This document shows, one piece after another, positions 18,211 through 26,920 of a stretch of DNA of 27,341 nucleotides; position 1 is the first letter of the stretch; the number at the start of each line of letters is the position of its first letter. Under the pieces are notes generated by a model. That model was not told where the DNA came from and searched no databases. It was given only the letters and a program-made list of their open reading frames with translations. Origin of the DNA: Planoprotostelium fungivorum (Eukaryota; Evosea; Variosea; Cavosteliida; Cavosteliaceae); the NCBI GenBank assembly GCA_003024175.1, contig MDYQ01000451.1, positions 1-27,341 of the forward strand, in the 5' to 3' direction. The position numbers and the translations under genes were made by a program.

Positions 18211-21200
18211 TCAAACAAGTCCAAACGAGCGTAAGGCTAAATAGCATTTCGCGAGACGCGAAATAGCACACAATGCAAAATCGTCTCATCTCACCTGGAG
18301 GTACACTCAAGTTATAGCTCACACATGTCTTCTTGAGCACATCTGATGGCTTTTCGATGGGGTTTCCTTCAGCGTCCCAGTGCTGTGCCCAGATGAGTCC
18401 ACGAGAGATCAGATTGTTGATGTGTTTCTTGGACTGGCCAGATGTACCAAAGTAGTGTACTAGCCACCCTGTGGGGGTACCCTTGTGCTGCTCCTCTCGC
18501 TCAACGTTATGGGGGATGGCTGGACTGAACGGCTTTATGGTTGCAAAGCTCTGGAAAGCCTTGTCAATGTTTGCAGTCCACCACTTCATGTCGGTGTGCT
18601 CGAAGTCGTCAGCCTCCTGAGTTGAGAGGCACCCAATGACTGCATTGATGTACAGCTTGAGGGAAGCCGAAGGTAGATCCTTTGCCTCCTGTGCAACTGT
18701 ACTGACAAACTTACCGAGTATCATATTAAACACATTCAGAGGCACTACCATCCATCATCATATGATCTCAATTGTGAAGCGTTCGCTCACCTCTATTGGT
18801 CGACAATATGTGCACCTTGCACGCCTCTTTCAGAGCTAAAGCGATTTAGTCGTCATACACGCTATTGTCATACCTCTATCCTGGTCTAGCGGTATGTATT
18901 TCTTCTCTGCCTTCACTACCTGTATCACCTTGGGTGGTGGGCCCTGCCATTCTGACTTCTTGACCCGAGCTCTTACTCTGGATGATCCAGTATCGGAATC
19001 GCTTTCTGCTTCTGCCTTTCCTGACCCCTATCTCCTTTTCAGAATCTACATCATATATCAATCCCACCTCTTTATTGGGACGGAGGAGCTTCTTCAGATG
19101 GTCATCTCGATCCTCATCTGTCATTGCAGATAAACTAGCAATGTCAGTATACGATACTGCACCATGACTTACCGAGCAATTTCATCACCTCTCAGTTTCA
19201 GATTTACAACCTCAGGCCTCCTTTCCCAGCCCCCATCTGTATCCTGCACAGTAGATGAGTTGGGACTGATGTCACGATTTACCTTCGTTGTTTTCTTGGC
19301 AGCTCTGCTCAGAAATTGCCTCTGAATTGTATATCAGTACATCAATCGATATATCACAGCTCACCTTTGGAGGAGACTCTTTAGCTGAATGCGTGGCCTT
19401 CTGATGCAACTTAGCTTTTCAGTTGATGACTCAATGTATCACCTCCTTCCTTGTTGTACGTTTCTGCCCCTCTCCTTCCACTTTGTCTGTCTCTATGTTA
19501 GATCGATCCATCATCGCTACGCATCATACCTTTCTTATCTCCATCTTTGGGGTCTTCTGCAACATCGTCGTTGATTTCCTCACTAGAAGGTAGCTCATCT
19601 GTCTCGGACTCGTAATGCATCTTCTGTGTACTTGACTGCTAAATCGATTTAGCTTACAAATGTTTGCAGCACCCATCACTCACCTTACTGTTCTTGTTGG
19701 TCTTTGTGATCGCTTTGCGGCCTTGGTTCCTTTCCTTCCCCTTGGCCTCCTTGTCACTCTCCTCTTCGCTTTCGCTCTCATTCTCCTTCTTCTTCTTCTG
19801 CACCTCCCTCTTTTCCTTCTCTATGCTCTTCTCTGCATCGCTTTCCTCCTCCTTACCATTTCTCTTCTGCTCCTTCTTTCCCTTCTTTCCATCCTTCCTC
19901 TTCTTCTTCTCCTCTGCATCGCTTTCCTCCTCCTTACCATTTCTCTTCTCCTCCCCTTTCTTCTCATCCTTCCCCTTCTTCTCTGTCTTGTTCTTCTCCT
20001 CCTCTTTCCCCTTGCCCTTCTTCTGCTCGTTCAGCCTCTTCTCCTTCTGCACCTTGTCCTCCTCCTTATTCCTCTCTTTCCTCTTCTCCTCTCTCTTCTC
20101 CTCGTTCTCCTCCTCATCCTCCTCCTCATCCTCTTCTCTCTTCCTCTTATCATTCTTCTTCTTCCCATTCTCCTCTCTCTTCTTCTCCTTGTTCTCCTCT
20201 CTCTCCTTCTCCTCGTTCTCCTCTCTCTTCTTCTTCTTCTCGTCCTCCTCTCTCTTCTTCTTCTTCTCGTCCTCCTCTCTCTTCTTCTCCTCGTTCTCCT
20301 CTCTCTTCTTCTTCTCGTTCTCCTCTCTCTTCTTCTCCTCGTTCTCCTCTCTCTTCGTCTTCTCGTTCTCCTCTCTCTTCTTCTCCTCGTTCTCCTTCTC
20401 CTCGTTCTCCTTCCTCTTCTGCTTCATATCCTCTTCTTCTGGAAGGTCTTCTGCTCCACCTGATGTATCATCTGACAAGAGGTTTAGACATATGATACAT
20501 CTTCAGTAATTTATCTCACTTTGCGTAGATACAAGGTGATCACCTTCACCTCCCTCGATTGCATCAAGAGTGCTGTTGTTCTTCTATTCCTTGTGTCAGA
20601 GCGATTTTACAATTGGGCTTACCTTCATCCACTCGATATCATCCTGGTCATACGTGATTCCATTCACACTGACCACTGAATCCAACTGTCCATTGCTCTC
20701 GCTGTCGGACAGAACATCAGAGCTGACCAGAGACATCCTTCGACCACTCTGATTATGTGTTAGAATTCGTTTGCTGCAACAAGATCACCTTTTGAGACGA
20801 AGTTTTGTCCTTCGTGTTCTTTTCAAACTTCTCTAAGGGGTTGGGGTTGTGGAATGACTGGTCCTGTCCATCGCCCGTGGTTAACTTGACTATATGTGGA
20901 TCAGATGGTTCGATATGGATCGATCTCTCACATGACTTCTTCAATTCCTCCAATCTTGTGTTCACTGGACAGTCTTCAAATTTCCACATAGCCTTTCTTT
21001 TCTGTACGAATCAATTGACGAACAGAACAAGTCGACTCACGTCTGCTCCAGAACCCACATGTTCCATGACAACAGGTCCCACCACAGACTCCGGAACCAA
21101 TGGAAACTTCTCCTCTTCGTCACAGACCATCCATATTCCTTCGAGAGTCTCTTCCATCCATTTGAATGTCCACCTAAATCGATTTAGTCGATTGACTGAA

Positions 21201-21691
21201 GTGTTACAGTAATACTCACTTGTTGCTTCTCTTCTTCTTTCCCGTGATAACACAGGGAAAGAACTCTAATCTGGCCACAAGCTTGCCTCTCGATTTTGTC
21301 TGTTGAAGATAGGCGAGGAGAAAGGTCTGGCCAACTGCAGTTGGAAGACAATCGACAAGTTCATCGCTTCCCAATAATTCCAGAACACCTGAGACGATTA
21401 GATCGATCATCCATCATACATCACAACTCTCACCATAAAACTTATTCAGTTCCCTCAACGTTCCTTCTAAAATGGGCTTCCTTACTCTGTCTACCGTTGT
21501 TAGCTGTCGATGATACAACATATCATATCAGATCTGATGTGAGAATATTATCTGATTATCGTCTCACCTTGCAATGCCTTCCTTGGAGAATGGCTTGGTC
21601 TACTTTGGCTCATCGTCTGCTTCAGTAACTCCTCTCTGTGCCGCTGTTCGGTTGGAATGGCGCAAAGTGAGAAAAAAATATGTTCCGACAT
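18211..21691 (-). CDS. Accessory protein of the transposon, 18 exons, Glu/Lys-rich centre
   Basis: Hand-spliced model of 18 GT-AG exons from ATG 21691 (MSEHIFFSLCAIP) to TGA 18211-18213; the exon lengths sum to 2,691 nt, 897 codons. An in-frame ATG at 21751 is an alternative start. N-terminal part (residues 1 to about 230): folded-looking, with LNKFYGVLELLGSDELVDCL and WTFKWMEETLEGIWMVCDEE. Middle (about residues 288-550, exon 20471-19684): nearly pure Glu/Lys/Arg in KKREEN/KKREED units, then RNQGRKAITKTNK. C-terminal part: RLSAMTDEDRDDHLKKLLRP, then a compact region INAVIGCLSTQEADDFEHTD...WLVHYFGTSGQ...LISRGLIWAQHWD, ending ALRSFGLV. One exon (18874-18885) is only 12 nt. Four of its introns end in the TAAATCG-TTTAG motif. 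I recognise no known family. Large transposons of several superfamilies carry a second gene, and this one sits head to head with the transposase. Confidence 0.75.
18237..18294 (-). promoter_or_regulatory. Last intron, motif variant plus GCGAAAT inverted pair
   Basis: Minus-strand intron GTGAGATG...GCTATTTCGCG-TCT-CGCGAAAT-GCTATTTAG. GCTATTTCGCG and CGCGAAATGC form an inverted repeat, and the acceptor CTATTTAG is a variant of the element's motif. Confidence 0.55.
18836..18873 (-). promoter_or_regulatory. Intron whose 3' end is the palindromic motif
   Basis: Minus-strand intron GTATGAC...GACTAAATCGCTTTAG. The last 14 bases are a near-perfect copy of the element's doubled motif CTAAATCG-TTTAG: CTAAAT lies where a branch point should be and TTTAG is the acceptor. 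Confidence 0.6.
18874..18885 (-). other. 12-nt microexon
   Basis: Flanked by introns 18886-18928 (GTGATA...CCGCTAG) and 18836-18873 (GTATGA...CTTTAG). It contributes Asp-Gln-Asp-Arg and keeps phase 1 on both sides. Without it the last three exons are out of frame, and with it the whole gene closes to 897 codons. Confidence 0.6.
19636..19683 (-). promoter_or_regulatory. Intron ending in a 16-bp perfect palindrome
   Basis: Minus-strand intron GTGAGTG...GCTAAATCGATTTAGCAG. GCTAAATCGATTTAGC (19638-19653) is a perfect palindrome made of two GCTAAATCG half sites. It overlaps the branch-point and acceptor region. Confidence 0.65.
19780..20440. repeat. Purine/pyrimidine strand-biased tract coding Glu/Lys repeats
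   Basis: The minus strand is almost all purine (GAGGAGAA/AAGAGAGAGG units of about 21-24 bases) for some 650 bases, coding tandem KKREEN units inside the accessory gene. The plus strand is CTTCTCCTC-like. Such tracts can form triplex (H-DNA) structures and are prone to slippage; long Leu/Ser-rich frames on the plus strand are a by-product. Confidence 0.85.
21174..21219 (-). promoter_or_regulatory. Intron ending in CTAAATCGATTTAG
   Basis: Minus-strand intron GTGAGTATTAC...CGACTAAATCGATTTAG; the last 14 bases (21174-21187) are the perfect palindrome. Splicing joins ...KKRSNK to WTFKWM... in frame. Confidence 0.65.
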
Positions 21692-21839
21692 CTGACAGCG
21701 GCCACGCGCAATCGCTTGAACAACGGCACAAAGGATTGATATGCTCTGCAAAGACGATTCACTGCACTACGCTCAAGTTTATCCATATACATAATAGATT
21801 CATACAGTCAGCCCCAGAGAAACTTCTCCCGAGGCCACC
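21692..21839. promoter_or_regulatory. Divergent promoter between accessory gene and transposase
   Basis: Only 148 bases separate ATG 21691 (minus) from ATG 21840 (plus, context GAGGCCACCATGA, a good Kozak-like start). The interval has an AT-rich patch (TCCATATACATAATAGATTC, 21780-21799) that could hold a core promoter. Shared control of the two genes is inferred. Confidence 0.5.
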
Positions 21840-24800
21840 ATGACAGCTGTTCCGCATATCGTGCCTCAGTCCGAGGTGAATCGTCTGTGGAACAAGTATA
21901 ACATCTCGGGATATGACAGCTGTTCCGCACTGGATCTGCGCAAAGAGCTATCTATTTGCCTATACTGTTTCGCAACGAGAAATCTGCAACCAGGTCTCTA
22001 GCTATGGTCTAATAGATGTATCGCCTCGTATATATGAATGCATTCCAGCGCTTCAGATCGTTTTAATGCATGTGATCTTCGACGTGGGCAACACCCGCTG
22101 TCATACGAAGCGTCTTTGATTGTGAAATCTTATATGTTTCTGTTCTCCTTACAGCCAGATCGCTTTGCCGCCTCAATATCAATTCAAAACTTCGACTANG
22201 ATATGACAGCTGTTCCGCACTGGATCTGCGCAAAGAGCTATCTATTTGCCTATACTGTTTCGCAACGAGAAATCTGCAACCAGGTCTCTAGCTATGGTCT
22301 AATAGATGTATCGCCTCGTATATATGAATGCATTCCAGCGCTTCAGATCGTTTTAATGCATGTGATCCTTGACGTGGGCAACACCCGCTGTCATACAAAG
22401 CGTCTTTGATTGTGAAATCTTATATGTTTCTGTTCTCCTTACAGCCAGATCGCTTTGCCGCCTCAATATCAATTCAAAACTTCGACTATTGACCATACCT
22501 GTGCCCGACCATCTCACAACGCCACATACGCTTTTTCTCTCACAATGAGCCAACGCTCTAAAGAGGATGCATGGATCCTCATCCAAGATCATCCCGAGTT
22601 TAACACCAAGAATCATACAAGACAGAACCCACTCGTTGAATGGACAGAGACAGACCACATGTGGGAGGCACGCTTGATCTACGATAGGAGGAACTTGAAC
22701 AGAACGTGTCGAGTATGTAGATTGCAGGTACGACGATAAAACAACAACAGACTAACGATATGCAGAAGAAAGACTGTTTGAATTGGTGCAATCTCGTTTT
22801 CACCAGAAGATCTATCGCCGAACGCCATTTCGCATCGGCTTCACATAACTCGATCGTGCCCAACGATCGCTGTGAGCGATACAGCTGCATCGTCAACCTG
22901 ATACTTCTCCAGACGATGTTAACAAACAGATGCAGGGACTTGATGAAGAAGATGGTTTGTCACAAAGTGCAAGAAACAAGTCTGTCCGGAAATCGTCAAG
23001 GAGAATCGCTGCTCATTCTGATTTCGATGTGTTCGACTCGAAGCAAAATCGCAGCAGTGAAGNAAGAATCATACAAGACAGAACCCACTCGTCGAATGGA
23101 CAGAGACAGACCACATGTGGGAGGCACGCTTGATCTACGATAGGAGGAACTTGAACAGAACGTATCGAGTATGTAGATTGCAGGTACGACGATAAAAAAA
23201 CAACAGACTAACGATATGCAGAAGAAAGACTGTTTGAATTGGTGCAATCTCGTTTTCACCAGAAGATCTATCGCCGAACGCCATTTCGCATCGGCTTCAC
23301 ATAACTCGATCGTGCCCAACGATCGCTGTGAGCGATACAGCTGCATCGTCAACCTGATACTTCTCCAGACGATGTTAACAAACAGATGCAGGGACTTGAT
23401 GAAGAAGATGGTTTGTCACAAAGTGCAAGAAACAAGTCTGTCCGGAAATCGTCAAGGAGAATCGCTGCTCATTCTGATTTCGATGTGTTCGACTCGAAGC
23501 AAAATCGCAGCAGTGAAGAGGATGACGAGTGCTCCTTCTTACAACGACTGAATTCGATGAAGAATGAGGCGGCAGGTGGATGTAGCTTATCGTTGATCGA
23601 GTCTTGACATACTACAGAGTCACCAGAGTCTATCTTTGCACAGATCATTGATCTGATCTTTGACGAATCACAACCAGGTGTGCAAACGATCGATCGACTC
23701 TTCTGANTACGATAAGAGGAACTTGAACAGAACGTATCGAGTATGTAGATTGCAGGTACGACGATAAAACAACAACAGACTAACGATATGCAGAAGAAAG
23801 ACTGTTTGAATTGGTGCAATCTCGTTTTCACCAGAAGATCTATCGCCGAACGCCATTTCGCATCGGCTTCACATAACTCGATCGTGCCCAACGATCGCTG
23901 TGAGCGATACAGCTGCATCGTCAACCTGATACTTCTCCAGACGATGTTAACAAACAGATGCAGGGACTTGATGAAGAAGATGGTTTGTCACAAAGTGCAA
24001 GAAACAAGTCTGTCCGGAAATCGTCAAGGAGAATCGCTGCTCATTCTGATTTCGATGTGTTTGACTCGAAGCAAAATCGCAGCAGTGAAGAAGATGACGA
24101 GTGCTCCTTCTTACAACGACTGAATTCGATGAAGAATGAGGCAACAGGTGGATGTAGCTTATCGTTGATCGAGTCTTGACATACTACAGAGTCACCAGAG
24201 TCTATCTTTGCACAGATCATTGATCTGATCTTTGACGAATCACAACCAGGTGTGCAAACGATCGATCGACTCTTCTGATGTCCAGACAGAGACCAAACCG
24301 AAATCGATTTCGCCATGGTCACTGTCCTATGGGAACGAATCCTCATTAAGTACGTTGATCATCTCTGCACTAGTCTAAACCGTATATAGATACAGAATTC
24401 GATTCATCTTATAACGAGAAGGAGGACGAAGAATTCATCATTGCAGAGAAACTCTCAAGTATGTCGCTGAATGTCACAAAGGTGAGGAAGCAATCCATCT
24501 GTCATTCTCAACATCGTAGCAACCTGGTCATCTTCCATTCTCTAAAAAGATATCTCAACTTGTTCCCGTCAATCTTATGGCACCACCTCCTCTATTTGGA
24601 ATTGTACATGTCCTACGATATGTGGTCAATCACAACGATATTTGGGCCGACTGGATGCCTGATGTCTGCCATGTGAGTTGCAAATATGCTTGATACGTAC
24701 TGAACGAGCTACAGATGAACGATTCCAAAGATAAATGTGTGGTGACATATGGCGAATCTCGAGTGCGAGACAGAGCGTACGGTATGACAGGCCCAATGAC

Positions 24801-26656
24801 CATCAAGATGTTTCGATACTTCTGCAAGAGTCATTCCCATCAATTCACATTCAAAGACGCTAATCCTCCTTCTGAAGTGATCGCCATGCTGTCAGATACA
24901 CCCACACCAATTGTTATCTTTGATCGAACTATCATCACTCGTCAACTGTGGGACCATATCGTATCCACCTATTTTGAAGTCAGGAATTTTCACGAGGTAT
25001 CACGAAACATCACATTGATGTGGTTTCGCAATTTGCAAGACTACGAGTATAAGGTGAAGCGAATTGCGCATGTATGCTAACTCTAACCAGTGCATGATCG
25101 TTGGTGCATCTTTCTCCAAGATTGAACGAGATGAATACGAAAGATCGCTTTCGTTGACCCACACTCTGGTCACACAATTCGTTCACTCCTGGTATGATCT
25201 GTATGGTGTGCATGATCATCCTATGTTCGTCGTATTAATCTCAATAGGTAAACAGATAATCGATGATTACCAACAGAAGCTGTGTTGCAATACAGGTCGA
25301 GCATTGAGGATCGATCATACCTTCAAGTTTTCTAAATCGCTAGGAGTCTATCACAAAGGAAAGAAGATACAGCTATCGTCCTACGTCCTTGTGGTGATGA
25401 ATGAGGATACAAAGGTATTACGAGCAGAGATTGTGCCATCAGTTGGACACAAGGATACCATACCAGTACTGAAGAGTATCATCAAGACACCTGGGAAGAA
25501 GATGGCCACACAGGCGAGGTTTTTATTCACAGACAACGTTGCAAACGACGGCCCGGCTGTAGAGAATCTCTTTCGCTTCTTGCTCAAGTATGACATCAAA
25601 GTGTGCCAGGTGACATCAGCTTTTATGTGAATATACCCAAGTTACAATATTGCATACATATACGAGCGATTCAGCACGGCAATCGTGCATTACATCTTAT
25701 ATGATACCTCCATCATAAATGCATGCCAACGCACAAGCAGGACACATTCCACATCATTCAACGCATCTGCAAGTTCATGCCAAAGGCCCATCCCGACTTC
25801 TATGCAGCTCGTCGTCACATGTCTCGAATTCTCAAGAAGATCAACAAGGGACGATATAGGACTGAAGAAGAAATACAGAATGCGTTTCAGCGGTGGATAG
25901 ACGAATGGTCCGATGATTCTTTAGCATCACCCATGAGCGAGGTCGACATGATCTTAACCACAGGTGATACCACGATATCGCAATGACTAAATCGATTTAG
26001 CTGACCTAGAAGCCGGAGTGGAGCCTCGCAGTGTGAAGCGATTGAGTGCAGTTGCAACACCTTCAGCTGTACACTGCGTCAACATACAGATGGAAGACCC
26101 TGTCCTAACAGGACTGATGAATCTGATCGACTGCGAGTATACACAAGGTGATATTGATGCTGTAAGTGTTATTGAACATGAGCAGGTACTTCACCTATCG
26201 AGAATTTCAACAATGTACTGGCGTCATTCCAACCAAGATCACAAGGCTACATTTCTTTACCATCATTGAAGATGTTGCTACAGATGGCAGTCTTCCAGTT
26301 CAATTTGACGTAAGTTTTCAGATATGTATTGTACTTCCATCATTCATGAAGACTTCACGCACTCATTGACGTAGGAAAGACACAAAGATCGACAAGCAAG
26401 CTGGCAAAAACGCAAGCGATTTTGCATGATGCAATATCTGACTGATATTCACCATCCGCATGTCATCTTTGCTACAGCTAATGTGGACAATTGGACATTA
26501 GAGAAGGCAGTAGACATGGGATACAGAACAAAGGGCGATTCGACCAAGTGGTATCATGAACACGAGAAGGTACCATCGATGGGCATTGAAGATCATTGTG
26601 GAGACAAAAACATTGTAGGTGAAGAAATCATACATGTTTCTGACGACAGCAGCTGA
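21840..26656 (+). CDS. DDE transposase with C2H2 zinc finger, 16 exons
   Basis: Exons: 21840-21993, 22057-22121, 22449-22712, 22766-22871, 23941-24147, 24190-24249, 24290-24349, 24390-24481, 24520-24672, 24715-25053, 25091-25609, 25738-25963, 26001-26147, 26186-26309, 26380-26579, 26619-26656, skipping the scaffold-duplicated copies. They sum to 2,754 nt (917 residues plus stop). Near residues 165-188 is a C-X3-C-X12-H-X5-H zinc finger (CLNWCNLVFTRRSIAERH...H), likely for DNA binding. An acidic Ser-rich linker follows, then a region APPPLFGIVHVLRYVVNHND...YGESRVRDRAYGMTG. The catalytic RNase H-like core shows D575 (ALRIDHTFKFSK), D648 (RFLFTDNVAND), a D(2)H motif (QDTFHIIQR, D675/H678) and E803 in GTSPIENFNNVLASF. 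DDE plus D(2)H is known from cut-and-paste superfamilies such as hAT, CACTA, Mutator, P and Kolobok. The tail is acidic (GEEIIHVSDDSS). Role: cutting and joining the element's ends in the nucleus. The intron before exon 12 (about 128 nt) is the least certain. Confidence 0.8.
21910..22488. repeat. Assembly duplication: 289 bp repeated around the 'n' at 22199
   Basis: 21910-22198 equals 22200-22488 with three differences and no indel. It duplicates most of transposase exons 1-3. The copies meet exactly at the 'n'. Confidence 0.93.
22608..23518. repeat. Assembly duplication: 455 bp repeated around the 'n' at 23063
   Basis: 22608-23062 equals 23064-23518 with only a few substitutions (for example ACGTGTCG / ACGTATCG and an A-run change). 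It covers transposase exons 3-5. Confidence 0.93.
23136..24278. repeat. Assembly duplication: 571 bp repeated around the 'n' at 23707
   Basis: 23136-23706 equals 23708-24278 with a few substitutions (GAGGCGGCAGG / GAGGCAACAGG among them). With the previous duplication it leaves three copies of the zinc-finger exon in the window where one is expected. Confidence 0.93.
25964..26000 (+). promoter_or_regulatory. Transposase intron ending in CTAAATCGATTTAG
   Basis: Plus-strand intron GTGATACC...GACTAAATCGATTTAG (37 nt). The same 14-base palindrome that ends the minus-strand introns is used here on the opposite strand and in a different gene, which argues that it is placed there for more than the coding of one gene. 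Confidence 0.65.
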
Positions 26657-26833
26657 ATCAATCGATGAGATGAAAGACATCAACGAGAGTGATTCTGACG
26701 ATGATGACAAATAGGCCAATGAGACACACGAGGCAATCGCTGATAGACCTGATATAGCTCATCAGAATCAATGAGGAAAAAAACAGAAATGTGTAATAGA
26801 TATGTATGTTTTTTTGAATTAAATGGTTAGTCA

Positions 26834-26882
26834 GCAATATAGTGCGACAATATCGCTCTGCAATATAGCTCTGCGATTTAGC
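26834..26882 (-). promoter_or_regulatory. Right subterminal motif array
   Basis: GCAATATAGT at 26834, an AATATCGC half copy near 26849, GCAATATAGC at 26860 and GCGATTTAGC at 26873, mirroring the array at the left end. A looser GATATAGC is at 26751. Candidate transposase-binding sites. Confidence 0.65.
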
Positions 26883-26920
26883 CAATGTTGCATATAAATC
26901 CTGCCTCTTAGCCACCACCC
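26856..26920 (-). repeat. Right terminal inverted repeat
   Basis: Reverse complement of the left end: reads GGGTGGTGGCTAAG inward from 26920, then AGGCAGG and GCAACATT, followed by GCTAAATCGC and GCTATATTGC. It follows the transposase stop by about 200 bases. The flanking gene's open frame happens to read through it. Confidence 0.9.

Larger units (their letters stand above)
15562..26920. mobile_element. Large DNA transposon with terminal inverted repeats, ~10 kb after correction
   Basis: The left end starts GGGTGGTGGCTAAG at 15562; the reverse complement of 26920 backwards starts with the same 14 bases. Over the first 37 bases 34 agree, followed after a 1-base indel by more matching blocks (GCTAAAT-GCAG). 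Between them lie at least three spliced genes, all different from the surrounding DNA: a transposase (plus), a divergent Glu/Lys-rich protein and a small basic protein (both minus). Motif arrays (GCGATTTAGC type) lie just inside both ends. The span is 11,359 bases; removing the three scaffold duplications at 22199, 23063 and 23707 leaves 10,041. No target-site duplication can be seen: the left flank is gypsy pol and the right flank another gene. The element crosses four 'n' joints, so it may combine more than one copy. I cannot assign a named superfamily. Confidence 0.85.

Noticed and set aside
19660-20509. Long plus-strand open frames rich in Leu/Ser/Phe
   Set aside because: They are the complement of the Glu/Lys repeat region of the spliced minus-strand gene; a purine-only strand gives open frames on the other side automatically.
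22608-24278. Triplicated zinc-finger exon as a real exon amplification
   Set aside because: Each duplication meets exactly at an 'n' and has equal length on both sides, the mark of unmerged contig ends.
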